64,000 nucleotides of DNA. It comes from an uncultured Planctomycetota bacterium. Its GTDB lineage: Bacteria; Planctomycetota; Brocadiia; CAIUPP01. Of this stretch, positions 1-7,947 are shown one piece after another (the first letter of the stretch is position 1; each line of letters starts with the position of its first letter). The notes beneath the pieces were generated by a model. That model had not been told where the DNA came from and did not search any database. It worked only from the letters and a program-made list of their open reading frames with translations. The stretch spans positions 62,001 to 126,000 of the forward strand of contig CAIUPP010000123.1 in NCBI GenBank assembly GCA_903901045.1. Reading direction: 5' to 3'. The position numbers and the translations under genes are program-made.

Positions 1-1
1 A

Positions 2-208
2 CAGCCGCTCTCCGACGAAGACCGCGAGTTCATTTCCTTGCTGGGCAAGGAGGCCGACGAGGCGCAGGGCCTCTGCTCGCCGCTCTCGTTCTGCATGGAC
101 AACACGATCTGCCCTCCCTGCGCGCAGATCGGCCTCTGCCTGCGCCGCTATCTCGAAACGCACCAGCCGGCCGCTGCGCCGGCGCGCGGCGGCGCGGAAA
201 CGGCGTAG
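2..208 (+). CDS. C-terminal part of a cysteine-rich protein, 5' end outside the window
   Basis: An open frame runs in from the left edge and stops at TAG 206-208, giving the last 68 residues of a protein. The visible part is acidic at first, then has a cluster of five cysteines (GLCSPLSFC, then TICPPC and GLC) followed by a low-complexity Ala/Pro/Gly tail. Five closely spaced cysteines suggest metal or Fe-S binding, but this is inference; I do not recognise the family. It is codirectional with the RNase R gene that starts 52 bases downstream and could be in one operon with it. Confidence 0.5.
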   Translation, partial: QPLSDEDREFISLLGKEADEAQGLCSPLSFCMDNTICPPCAQIGLCLRRYLETHQPAAAPARGGAETA

Positions 209-260
209 TTCTCCCCCGGCGCCTCCGTGGCGAGAACTTCATGGAAGGAAGGGCTAACCC

Positions 261-2417
261 ATGACGACCGACCGTGAACTTCTCAAGCTCGTGCGCGGAC
301 GGCGCTACAGCCCCATGACCCGCGAGCAACTCGCCCGCGCCCTCGACGTGCCACCGGAGGAAATGGAAGCCTTCCTCGCCCTCGTCCGCGAACTGGAACT
401 GGCCGGGGAACTGGTCGAGGTCAAGAACAGGCAGCTTGCCGACCCGGAGCGCGTGGACCTGGCCGTGGGGAAATTGATCTGCAACCCCCGCGGCTTCGGC
501 TTTGTGCACCCGGCGCGTGAACGCGACGGCGAGGATATGTACATCGGCGCGGGCAATATGAGCAGCGCCCTGCATGGCGACGTGGTGGTCGTGCGCGTCC
601 CGCCTTCCTCGCGCAGCCGCGCGGAGTCCTTCCGCGGACGGAGAACGCCTCAGCGCGGTCGCAAAGGCGGGGGGGACCGCCCGGAGATCAAGATCGTCTC
701 CGTTTTGCAGCGCGGCCGCACGGAGATCGTCGGCACCTTCCGCCAGGAAGGGAACATGCGTTTCGTCGTCCCGGACGATCCTCGCCTTTTCCGCGACGTC
801 GTGGTGGCCGCCGAGGATGCCGGCGACGCGCAGATCAACGACAAAGTCGCCGTGCGCATTACCGTCTGGCCCTCGCGCCACATCAACCCCGCCGGCGTGG
901 TGAGCAAGGTCTTCGGCCAGCGCGGCGGCCTGGAGGCTGAGCGCCTCTCCGTGATGCATGAATACAACCTGCGCTCCGAATTCCCCCCCGAGGCCCTGCG
1001 CGACGCCGAGAAATGCGGCGGCGAAGTCTCCCCCGACGATCTGAAGGGGCGCGTCGATCTCACCGGCGAGGAAATCTTCACGATCGACCCGGAGGACGCG
1101 CGCGACTTCGACGACGCCGTCTCCATCCGCCGGTTCGGCGAAGGATGGGAGATCGGAGTGCACATCGCCGACGTCACCCACTACGTCAAACCCAATAGCG
1201 CGCTCGACCGCGAGGCGCGCGCGCGCGGCACCAGTTGCTATCTCCCCGGCCAGGTCATCCCCATGCTTCCGGAGGCGCTCTCCAACAACCTGTGCAGCCT
1301 CCAGCCGCACAAAGTGCGCCTCACCAAAACCGTCCGCATGCGCGTCGGCGCCCAGGGGGAGCTCGGCGAGTTCGACGTGTACGACAGCTTCATCCGCTCC
1401 ATCCATCGCTTCAACTACAAGGAAGTCCAGAAAGTCCTCGAAGGGGAACCGCTGCCAGCCGACCAGAAGCGCCTGCAGGAACTGCTCCTCGAAATGCACA
1501 AAACGGCGCAGACGCTCCGCGGCGCGCGGCGGCGAGCGGGGATGATCGAAATGGACATCCCGGAGTCGCACATCGTCACCGACAACGAGGGGCGGACCAT
1601 CGGCGTCGACCTGCGGCGCAGCGACTCCTCGCACCAACTCGTCGAGCAGTTCATGCTCGCCGCCAACGAGTGCGTGGCCGGCTACCTCATCCGCCATCAC
1701 CTGCCTTACATCTGCCGCGCGCACGACGAGCCGGAGCCGGAGAGCCTCGCGGACTTCCGCGCGACCGCGAAGATCCTCGGCCACAACCTCCCCGGCCCCG
1801 GCACCCGCGCGCAGATTCAGAAATTCCTCGACCGCCTCGCCGGCAAGCCCGACGCGTACCTGATGAATTATCTGCTCCTGCGATCGATGAAAATGGCGGA
1901 ATACTCCGCCGATAAGAAGCCCCACTACGCCATCGCCGCCGACCATTACCTGCACTTCACCAGCCCCATCCGCCGCTATCCGGACCTGCTGGTGCACCGC
2001 GTCTTGCAGGAGCATTGGAGCGGGCGGCTGAAATCGGAAGGGCGGGCGGAGTACTGGCGCTCGGGGATGCCGGTCTGGGCGGCGCACGCCACCGAGACGG
2101 AGCGCAACGCGCAGATGGCCGAGCGCTCCATCAACACGCGGCGGCTGCTCGAATTCGTCGGCGCGCACAAAGCCCCGATGGACGCCGTCATCACCTCCGT
2201 CGAGAATTACGGCCTGCGTGTGCACCTGCGGGAGTTCCTGCTCGACGGCGTCATCCGGCTCTCCGCGCTCTCGGACTCCTTCTACCACGTGAACAAAGAA
2301 CGCGGCACCGTCTCCGCGCACGGCCGCCGGGACTTCAAAGTGGGCCAGTTGATCCAGGTGCGCGTGCTGCACTTCAACGAACTGAAGCACCAGATCGAAT
2401 TTGAGCCGGTCAGGTGA
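261..2417 (+). CDS. rnr: Ribonuclease R (RNB-family 3'-5' exoribonuclease)
   Basis: This 718-residue protein is a processive 3'-5' exoribonuclease that degrades structured RNA in the cytoplasm. It has an N-terminal helix-turn-helix/cold-shock region, a central RNB catalytic domain and a C-terminal S1 domain (about residues 635-718). The RNB signature IDPEDARDFDD (about 275-285) carries the acidic residues that bind the catalytic metals, and SPIRRYPDL later in the domain is also typical. A Lys/Arg-rich stretch near residue 130 and the S1 domain fit RNase R rather than RNase II. The ATG is preceded by GGAAGGAAGG. A long antisense frame over the gene is a GC-codon shadow. Confidence 0.95.
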   Translation: MTTDRELLKLVRGRRYSPMTREQLARALDVPPEEMEAFLALVRELELAGELVEVKNRQLADPERVDLAVGKLICNPRGFGFVHPARERDGEDMYIGAGNMSSALHGDVVVVRVPPSSRSRAESFRGRRTPQRGRKGGGDRPEIKIVSVLQRGRTEIVGTFRQEGNMRFVVPDDPRLFRDVVVAAEDAGDAQINDKVAVRITVWPSRHINPAGVVSKVFGQRGGLEAERLSVMHEYNLRSEFPPEALRDAEKCGGEVSPDDLKGRVDLTGEEIFTIDPEDARDFDDAVSIRRFGEGWEIGVHIADVTHYVKPNSALDREARARGTSCYLPGQVIPMLPEALSNNLCSLQPHKVRLTKTVRMRVGAQGELGEFDVYDSFIRSIHRFNYKEVQKVLEGEPLPADQKRLQELLLEMHKTAQTLRGARRRAGMIEMDIPESHIVTDNEGRTIGVDLRRSDSSHQLVEQFMLAANECVAGYLIRHHLPYICRAHDEPEPESLADFRATAKILGHNLPGPGTRAQIQKFLDRLAGKPDAYLMNYLLLRSMKMAEYSADKKPHYAIAADHYLHFTSPIRRYPDLLVHRVLQEHWSGRLKSEGRAEYWRSGMPVWAAHATETERNAQMAERSINTRRLLEFVGAHKAPMDAVITSVENYGLRVHLREFLLDGVIRLSALSDSFYHVNKERGTVSAHGRRDFKVGQLIQVRVLHFNELKHQIEFEPVR

Positions 2418-2456
2418 CGGACGTGAGTGCAGAATGCAGAGTGCAGAATGCAGAAC

Positions 2457-2492
2457 GTGGTGGAGCGCGCTGTCCCAGCGCGCTTGACGTTG
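2457..2492 (+). repeat. Palindromic repeat, family B (TGGTGGAGCGCGCTG type)
   Basis: The core is a near-palindrome, AGCGCGCTG-tcc-CAGCGCGCT, inside a longer conserved unit that starts TGGTGG and ends TTGACGTT. It is preceded by a tandem of TGCAGA/TGCAGAATG units (2430-2455). The same composite occurs in the opposite orientation at 13733-13800. Further copies are at 13553-13587, 27081-27109 (inside a gene) and 47892-47921. Confidence 0.85.
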
Positions 2493-2543
2493 TCGCCGCA
2501 AGACCGCGTGGGAAGTCCAGATGGGTTCTGGAGGAACTCAACT

Positions 2544-2759
2544 ATGGGCGGTCGACAGAGTAGGGCAAGCCTTACGATTGCCGCATTGCTGGCAATCTGG
2601 GTGGTCACAGCGCATGCGCAGGAGGATGTCCATTTGTGGCTCGTCCAAATCACGGACACGCACTTCGGCAATGCGGGCAGTGCAGAGCGGGCACGACGGG
2701 TCGTTGATGAAATCAACGCTTCGCCGATGTCCATCGCGTGTCCGGAGTCTAATCGCTAG
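2544..2759 (+). pseudogene. Truncated metallophosphoesterase, N-terminal fragment only
   Basis: An ATG preceded by GGAGGAAC opens a 71-residue frame. It has a clear signal peptide (hydrophobic TIAALLAIWVVTAHAQ) followed by VQITDTHFGN, the first metal-binding motif of calcineurin-like phosphoesterases. The frame stops after about 45 mature residues, whereas this family normally needs 250 or more and further His/Asp/Asn motifs, none of which are seen downstream. It therefore looks like the 5' relic of an exported phosphoesterase whose remainder was deleted. The next gene starts 61 bases later. The family assignment rests on one motif and is moderate. Confidence 0.5.
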
Positions 2760-2820
2760 GGGGGGCGGCTGTGCCGCTCAGCGACTAGTTTCTCGACGGC
2801 CTGTCAGGAGATCCTGTGCG

Positions 2821-3642
2821 GTGACCTGGACCTTATCCATAATCCTGGCGTTCCTCTTCGCCGCCAGTTTTCTTCTCGGCATGAAGCTGGGGCGGCGAGG
2901 GCGGAAGACCGCGCTGGTGGGCGTGCTCATCTCCCTTCCGCTGTTTCTCCTATGCGCCGCCTTCTGGTTCTGGCCCAGCGCGGGCTATGCCCTCGCGCGG
3001 CTGGGGCCGTGGGGGCGACTGTATCCCTGGTGGATCACTTTCTTTGCGTTTGTTCTGCTCGGAATCGCTTCTTCGCCTGTCATGCCGCGTATGCCGCGGA
3101 TCGCTTTCATTACGATCTCCATTTGCTATTCCTGCGCAGTTCTCTTTCAATTGTCCGGGGCGCACTGCTGGGACACGGCGCGGCTTCCCGGCAAGTCCGG
3201 GCGGGATGGCCTGTGCTTCCAGAGCAACGGATGGACTTGCGGTCCCGCGGCGGGCGTGACATTGCTTGCGCAGTTGCGGATTCCCACGACCGAGGCCGAA
3301 ATGGCCCAACTCTGCGGGACCCAACCGTGGCTGGGGACCAGTGAAGTTATGCTTGCGCTGGCTGTGCGCGAAAAGGCATCCTTCGCGGGCTACGAAGTCG
3401 CCGTGATCCGATCGAACTGGCAGGATTTGGGGATACGCCGGATGCCGGTCATTGCAGAGGTCATGCTGCCGCACTTCACTTTCCATTACACCGTCATCCT
3501 CGCGGTGGACGACAAGCAAGTTACTCTTGCGGACCCGCTACGCGGAAACATTTGCCTGTCGCGCGAAGAATTCATGGCCGAGTGGATGAAGACGCTCGTG
3601 ACCGTCGAGAGTGGCGATGGAGGGGAAGGGAAAAAGCTGTAG
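2821..3642 (+). CDS. Membrane-anchored C39-like cysteine peptidase
   Basis: This 273-residue protein has about four N-terminal membrane segments (roughly residues 2-21, 32-54, 67-85, 95-115) followed by a peptidase C39-like domain. The catalytic Cys is in NGWTCGPAA, with the oxyanion Gln just before it (CFQSNGW). The His is in HFTFHYTVIL and the Asp in VTLADPLRG, in the usual order. C39 enzymes cleave double-glycine-type leaders or related peptides, but no ABC transporter domain or cargo gene is seen here, so the substrate is unknown. I chose the GTG at 2821 because AGGAG lies 10 bases before it; an upstream ATG in the frame would add residues derived from the neighbouring relic and repeat. 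Confidence 0.7.
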   Translation: MTWTLSIILAFLFAASFLLGMKLGRRGRKTALVGVLISLPLFLLCAAFWFWPSAGYALARLGPWGRLYPWWITFFAFVLLGIASSPVMPRMPRIAFITISICYSCAVLFQLSGAHCWDTARLPGKSGRDGLCFQSNGWTCGPAAGVTLLAQLRIPTTEAEMAQLCGTQPWLGTSEVMLALAVREKASFAGYEVAVIRSNWQDLGIRRMPVIAEVMLPHFTFHYTVILAVDDKQVTLADPLRGNICLSREEFMAEWMKTLVTVESGDGGEGKKL

Positions 3643-3764
3643 AACGCATCCTGCTGCGCCCGTCCAAACCCGAACGCCGTTCTCCGTGGCTCTCCGTCTC
3701 CTCCGTGGTGCAGTCCGTTTCCGTCCTCTGCGCTCTCCGCCTCTCCGCGGTGCAACCCGTTTCC
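3643..3764. other. Short intergenic stretch with low-complexity CTCTCCGTC/TCCGCGG units
   Basis: Pyrimidine-rich imperfect repeats of the type CTCCGTGG, CTCTCCGTCTCC and CTCTCCGCGGTGCA fill the gap before the promoter of the next gene. No coding frame with a plausible start is seen. Confidence 0.4.
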
Positions 3765-3794
3765 TTGACGTCCCGTTCCCCGCGCTGATAGAAT
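3765..3794 (+). promoter_or_regulatory. Sigma-70-type promoter for the glycosyltransferase pair
   Basis: A -35 box TTGACG (3765-3770) and a -10 box TAGAAT (3789-3794) are separated by 18 bases, 22 bases upstream of the glycosyltransferase start codon. The match to the consensus and the position are good; the start site is inferred. Confidence 0.55.
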
Positions 3795-3815
3795 CCGGTG
3801 ACCTTGGAGGGCTGA

Positions 3816-4949
3816 ATGAAACTCAAGCTCGACTGCCGCCACTTCCGCGGGGACAAACCCTGCATTCACCATTGCAGGTGCGAGGGGTGCACCCACTACT
3901 CCCCGATGGGGGAGCGCATCCTCATCATCAAGCTCGACGCCATCGGCGACGTCGCGCGCACCACCCCCATCCTCCAGCCGCTCCACCGCGCCTATCAGCC
4001 CTGCCACGTCACCTGGCTGACGCATCCCATCTCCGAGGAGATGCTTCGCGGCAACCCGCTCATTAACGTCCTCCTGCCTTATCGTCCGGAATCGCTCGAA
4101 CCGCTGCGCGTGCAGCGCTTCGACCGCGTCCTCAGCCTGGACAAGACCGCGCGCGCCGCCGCCGTGGCGGAATGGGTCGATGCCCGCGTCAAGCTCGGCT
4201 TCGGCCTCAGCCGATTCGGCACGCTCTACACGTTCAACAAGGAATCCGAGTACGCCTTCCAACTCGGGCTCGACGACGACCTCAAGTTCCGTCGCAACAC
4301 GCGAAGCTATCAGGAGATCATCTTCGAGGTCGTCGGCTTGAAATATCAGCGCGATGAGTACGTCATCGAGATCGACGCGAACGACCGCTGCCACGCCGAC
4401 GCGCTGCTTTCGGGGCTGGGGGTGAGTCCCGATGAGGCGCTGATCGGCCTCAACCTGGGCGGGGGGAGCGCCTTCGCCAATAAGATGTGGTCCGCCCCGC
4501 GCGCGGTGCAATTCCTCCGCGCGCTGCTGAAGCAGGTGGAGTGCAATGTGCTGCTCTTCGGCGCGGAGCGCGAGCGCGCGGCCATCGAGGAGATCCTGCG
4601 CGCGAAACTGCCGCGCGTCTTCAGCGCCGGCACCGGCAACACCATCCGCCAGTTCCAGGCGCTCGTGGGGCGCTGCGCCCTGCTGGTCACCGGCGACTCC
4701 CTCGGAATGCACCTGGCCATCGCCGAGCGGCGGCCCGCCATCGTCCTCTTCGGCCCCACCTGCGCGCAGGAGATCGAGCTGTACGACCGCGGCGAGAAGG
4801 TCATCAGCGCCGCGCCATGCGTTCCCTGCTATCGGCCCACGTGCGAACAATCCCCCACTTGCATGGAGGGGATCGAGCCCGGCCCGGTGCTGGAGGCGGT
4901 GAAACGATGGCTGGCGCACGAAAAGAAACTGAAGCTCCTCGGGGGCTGA
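3816..4949 (+). CDS. Glycosyltransferase family 9 (heptosyltransferase-like)
   Basis: This 377-residue enzyme belongs to the GT9/heptosyltransferase family, which adds sugars to LPS core or similar glycans on the cytoplasmic face. The family start motif is ILIIKLDAIGDVARTTPIL (about residues 35-53), and the C-terminal half has the nucleotide-sugar region LVTGDSLGMHLAIA followed by VLFGPT. Before the domain lies an unusual 30-residue extension with five cysteines (C7, C16, C20, C22, C25), resembling a small metal-binding knuckle. More cysteines near the C-terminus (CVPCYRPTCEQSPTC) suggest a second cluster. GGAGGG precedes the ATG. The next glycosyltransferase overlaps its 3' end by 43 bases, so the two are probably cotranslated. 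Confidence 0.85.
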   Translation: MKLKLDCRHFRGDKPCIHHCRCEGCTHYSPMGERILIIKLDAIGDVARTTPILQPLHRAYQPCHVTWLTHPISEEMLRGNPLINVLLPYRPESLEPLRVQRFDRVLSLDKTARAAAVAEWVDARVKLGFGLSRFGTLYTFNKESEYAFQLGLDDDLKFRRNTRSYQEIIFEVVGLKYQRDEYVIEIDANDRCHADALLSGLGVSPDEALIGLNLGGGSAFANKMWSAPRAVQFLRALLKQVECNVLLFGAERERAAIEEILRAKLPRVFSAGTGNTIRQFQALVGRCALLVTGDSLGMHLAIAERRPAIVLFGPTCAQEIELYDRGEKVISAAPCVPCYRPTCEQSPTCMEGIEPGPVLEAVKRWLAHEKKLKLLGG

Positions 4950-6118
4950 ACGTCGCGCTCCTGGCAGGGGGCTTTCCGAGCCTGTACGAACACTCCCTCC
5001 TCGCCGAGATTGCCGCCGTCGCCAGGCAGAAGGTCGCCTGCCGCGTTCTCGCCCTCTTTCCCAGCGGTCGCGCTCTGCCCGAGTCTTTCGACGGCCTGCC
5101 GATTGCCGTTGAATATCTCGGCTCGGATTCCCTGACGGGAGCGCTGGCGGCCAATGCGCTGGGACTGCCGGGAGAACTCTTCCGCCGCCCGCGCGAGACC
5201 TTGCGCCATCCCCGCATGGTGCGCTGGCGCGCGCGGCTGCAGCGGACTCTCTCCGCCGAGCCCCCGAGCCTCCTGCACGCGCAGTTCGGCCACCTCGGGC
5301 TCATGGCTGCGCCGGTTGCGCGCGCCCTGGAAATTCCGCTGGCCGTCAGTTTTCGCGGACAGGATGTGGGGCTGGTGCGCCGGGCCGCTCCCTCCGACCT
5401 GGGCGCGTTGCAGCGGCAGGGGCGGCTCTTTCTCGCGCGCTCCGACGCCATGCGCGCCGAGCTCATCGCGATGGGCTTTCCCCCCGAGCGGACCGAAACG
5501 CTCCCCTCCGGGATCGACGTTACCTCCATCCCGTTCCGTGAGCGGACCGCCCCCGCGCGCGGCGAGCCGGTGCGCCTGCTTGCGGCGGGGCGGCTGGTCG
5601 CCAAGAAGGGGATCGACGATGCCCTCCGCGCCCTCGCCGAGTGTCCGGACGTTGCGCTCGAAATCGTCGGCGACGGCCCGGAGCGGCCCCGGCTGGCGCA
5701 GAGGATCGCCCGGATGCGCCTCACCGGTCGCGCCCGCCTCGCCGGCGTGATGTCGCGCCAGGCGCTGCTGCTGCGGATGCAGGCCGCTGATCTCTTCATC
5801 CTTCCCTGCAAGAGCGCTCCCGACGGCGACCGCGAGGGCATCCCCAACGTCCTCAAGGAGGCGCAGGCCTCCGGCCTGCCGGTGATCTCCACCCGCCACG
5901 CGGGGATTCCCGAGTGCGTCGAAGAAGGGCGCAGCGGGTTGCTCTCCGAGGAGGGGGACGCCGCCTCCCTCGCGCGCAACCTGCGCGAACTCGCGACCCA
6001 CCCGGACCGCTGGGGCGCCATGGGCCGCCGCGGCCGCGAAATCGTCCAGGCCCGCTACGATCTTTCGCCCCTTGCTTCCAAGCTGGTCCGCCTATACCAT
6101 GAGATAGCAGGACGTTAG
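4907..6118 (+). CDS. Glycosyltransferase family 4 (colanic-acid/EPS type)
   Basis: This 403-residue protein is a retaining GT4 glycosyltransferase. The N-terminal acceptor domain contains LHAQFGHLG and FRGQDVG. The C-terminal nucleotide-sugar domain contains LLAAGRLVAKKG, EIVGDGPERP and the E-x7-E signature in REGIPNVLKEAQASGLPV. The pattern resembles exopolysaccharide/colanic acid transferases. I chose the ATG at 4907, preceded by GGAGG, which overlaps the upstream glycosyltransferase. The stop codon TAG (6116-6118) is formed at the edge of a MITE-like element that starts immediately there, so the native C-terminus may have been altered by the insertion. Confidence 0.88.
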   Translation: MAGARKETEAPRGLNVALLAGGFPSLYEHSLLAEIAAVARQKVACRVLALFPSGRALPESFDGLPIAVEYLGSDSLTGALAANALGLPGELFRRPRETLRHPRMVRWRARLQRTLSAEPPSLLHAQFGHLGLMAAPVARALEIPLAVSFRGQDVGLVRRAAPSDLGALQRQGRLFLARSDAMRAELIAMGFPPERTETLPSGIDVTSIPFRERTAPARGEPVRLLAAGRLVAKKGIDDALRALAECPDVALEIVGDGPERPRLAQRIARMRLTGRARLAGVMSRQALLLRMQAADLFILPCKSAPDGDREGIPNVLKEAQASGLPVISTRHAGIPECVEEGRSGLLSEEGDAASLARNLRELATHPDRWGAMGRRGREIVQARYDLSPLASKLVRLYHEIAGR

Positions 6119-6280
6119 AAGCTGTTTCAAAACTGTGGCGTGGATTACTTGCCCTGGGCGCAGTCGAATGGGTCAAACCCGCCAGAAACATTGCGCGGAC
6201 TCGCCGCTCGACTCCGCACGCGGCCCCGAGCCAGTCGAGGGGTTAGTCCGCGCCGCCTGCCGAGTTGTGAAACAGCTTCT
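6117..6280. mobile_element. MITE-like element, copy 1
   Basis: This non-coding element of about 164 bp is bounded by terminal inverted repeats AGAAGCTGTTTCAAAACT (left) and its complement with one mismatch (right). Both ends are flanked by TA in this copy. The interior is GC-rich and contains an imperfect palindrome (CTCGACTCCGC ... CCAGTCGAGG). Closely related copies are at 17093-17191 (lacking the inner palindrome) and 39710-39848. No transposase is encoded. Confidence 0.8.
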
Positions 6281-6324
6281 AGTTGAAACCCTCCTGCGAA
6301 CCCCCGCAGGGGGTGATGGATAGT

Positions 6325-6491
6325 AGCCCACGGCGAGCGAAGCGAGTCGTGGGGAACGACACGACTTGGGAGGCAAGAGAGCCCCCGAAGGGGGCGACGG
6401 AACCTTGGCGGGAGTCTCCGTCGCCCCCTTCGGGGGCTCGGGGGGGTGGGTACGACTTTGACCCCACGACTCGCTTCGCTCGCCGTGGGCT
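6325..6491. repeat. Nested long inverted repeats (cruciform-forming)
   Basis: A perfect 30-bp outer inverted repeat (6325-6354 with 6462-6491, beginning AGCCCACGGCGAGCGAAG) encloses a perfect 22-bp inner inverted repeat (6380-6401 with 6417-6438, beginning AGCCCCCGAAGGGGG). The structure fills most of the gap between the MITE and the receiver-kinase gene. AAAACAGCTTCC at 6549-6560 resembles the MITE terminus, so this may be a larger composite element. Confidence 0.85.
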
Positions 6492-6573
6492 AAAGTCCGG
6501 CGGCCGCTGCGCGGCCTGACGAATGGAACAGTGTGATTTCAACAGATCAAAACAGCTTCCAGTGGGGCCGAAA

Positions 6574-7833
6574 GTGACCGACCGCATCCTCATTGCCGAC
6601 GACCACCCTCAGACTGTCGCGGCCTGCCGCGCCGCCCTGGCCCAGACCGGAGCGGAACTGCTCGCCGCCGCCGACCTGCCCTCCGCTGCCGCCCTCCTGC
6701 GCGGCGGACTGCGCGTCGCCATCCTCGACGCCGCGCTGCCCGGAGGTCTCGTGCAATCCTTCTGCCTGCGCGCGCGCAGCGACGGCGTTCCCATCCTTCT
6801 CCTCGCGCCGCCCCGTTTTCCCGCCGAAGCCCTCGACTCCCTGCGCCCCCTCGTCGACGCCATCCTCTTCAAGCCCTTCGACATCGAGGAATTCAAACAG
6901 CGAGTGGCCGCGTTGACCGTCCCGCGGGCGGCGCAGGAACCGGAGCAGACCGGAGCCGGACCGGGCGGGCCGCGCGTTGGCGAAGCCGCCCCCGGCGGCC
7001 CACAGGACTTGAGCGGCATGCTCATAGCCGGCTGCCTTCTCCAGCGACTCCTCGGACGCGGCGCAAGCGGCTCCGTCTGGCTCGCCCGCCACGAACTGCT
7101 CGACCTTCAGGTCGCCGTGAAACTCCTCCCCGCCGACCTGCTCCAATGGGGTCCCCAGGACCGGCAGCGCTTCATCCGCGGCGCGCGCGCCGCCGCACAG
7201 ATCCAGCACCCCGGCGTCGTCCAGATACTCAACGCCGGCGAAGAGCAGGGACGCCTCTTTCTCGTGCAGCGTTACGTGGAAGGGGAGAACCTGCGGACGC
7301 GCATCGAGCGCATGGGACGCCTGCCCGAGCGCGAAGCGCTGGACATTCTCTCGCAGATCGCCGCGGGACTCGGCGCCGCGCATCGCCTCGGCCTCGTCCA
7401 TCGCGACGTCAAACCCGCCAACATCCTGCTCGACGCCGCCGGCCGCGCCATGCTCACCGACTTCGGCCTTGCGCGCGCCATCGGCGCGCCGGACATCTCC
7501 AGCGTCAGCGCCATCATCGGCACCCCGCTGTACATCTCCCCCGAGCAGGCCGCCGGCCGCGCCGTGGACGGCCGCTCCGACCTCTACTCCCTCGGCGCAA
7601 GCATCTACCACGCCCTCACCGGCCGCGCCCCCATCCAGGGCGACACCCTCCTTGCGATCCTGCAGGGCGTCGAGCGCACGAAACCGCCCGCCCCGCACGA
7701 AGTGGTTGCCGGAATTTCCCCCGCCGCCTCAGCCCTTGTAATGCGCCTGCTGGAGAAGTACCCTGCCCGCAGGTTTTCCAGCGCCGAGGAATTGGAGCAA
7801 GCCGCGCACAAGGCGGCAAGGCGGGATGGTTAA
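6574..7833 (+). CDS. Receiver domain fused to a Hanks-type Ser/Thr protein kinase
   Basis: The 419-residue protein joins an N-terminal response-regulator receiver (about 1-120) to a Ser/Thr kinase domain (about 150-415). In the receiver the acidic pair is DD at 9-10, the phosphoacceptor Asp is in AILDAALPG (about 52) and the conserved Lys is in LFKPFD (about 100), so it should be phosphorylatable. The kinase has GRGASGSV, the ATP-binding Lys in AVKLL (about 183), HRDVKPAN (276) and DFG (296). No transmembrane segment or extracellular sensor follows. I prefer the GTG at 6574; the alternative ATG at 6523 would add residues encoded by repeat sequence. It probably lets a histidine kinase control a Ser/Thr kinase. 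Confidence 0.88.
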   Translation: MTDRILIADDHPQTVAACRAALAQTGAELLAAADLPSAAALLRGGLRVAILDAALPGGLVQSFCLRARSDGVPILLLAPPRFPAEALDSLRPLVDAILFKPFDIEEFKQRVAALTVPRAAQEPEQTGAGPGGPRVGEAAPGGPQDLSGMLIAGCLLQRLLGRGASGSVWLARHELLDLQVAVKLLPADLLQWGPQDRQRFIRGARAAAQIQHPGVVQILNAGEEQGRLFLVQRYVEGENLRTRIERMGRLPEREALDILSQIAAGLGAAHRLGLVHRDVKPANILLDAAGRAMLTDFGLARAIGAPDISSVSAIIGTPLYISPEQAAGRAVDGRSDLYSLGASIYHALTGRAPIQGDTLLAILQGVERTKPPAPHEVVAGISPAASALVMRLLEKYPARRFSSAEELEQAAHKAARRDG

Positions 7834-7866
7834 TGAGCGGCGCGTAAGCAGCTTGAGACGCAAGTG

Positions 7867-7888
7867 GGGGCAAGGCATGCCTTGCCCC
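7867..7888. repeat. Palindromic repeat, family A (half-site GGGGCAAGGCA)
   Basis: A perfect 22-bp palindrome lies between convergent genes and ends CCCCTACAA. Other copies are at 13428-13449, 14172-14193 and 14274-14295 (both inside the helicase gene) and 47813-47834. Confidence 0.9.
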
Positions 7889-7947
7889 TACAAAGACATT
7901 AGCCAGGGATCATTGACCGCCGCCCATTGCCTCGTGAAGCCCTTCCC

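Noticed and set aside
30-2501. Very long minus-strand open frame opposite RNase R
   Set aside because: It is the mirror of high-GC third positions in rnr; its product is low-complexity and has no motif.
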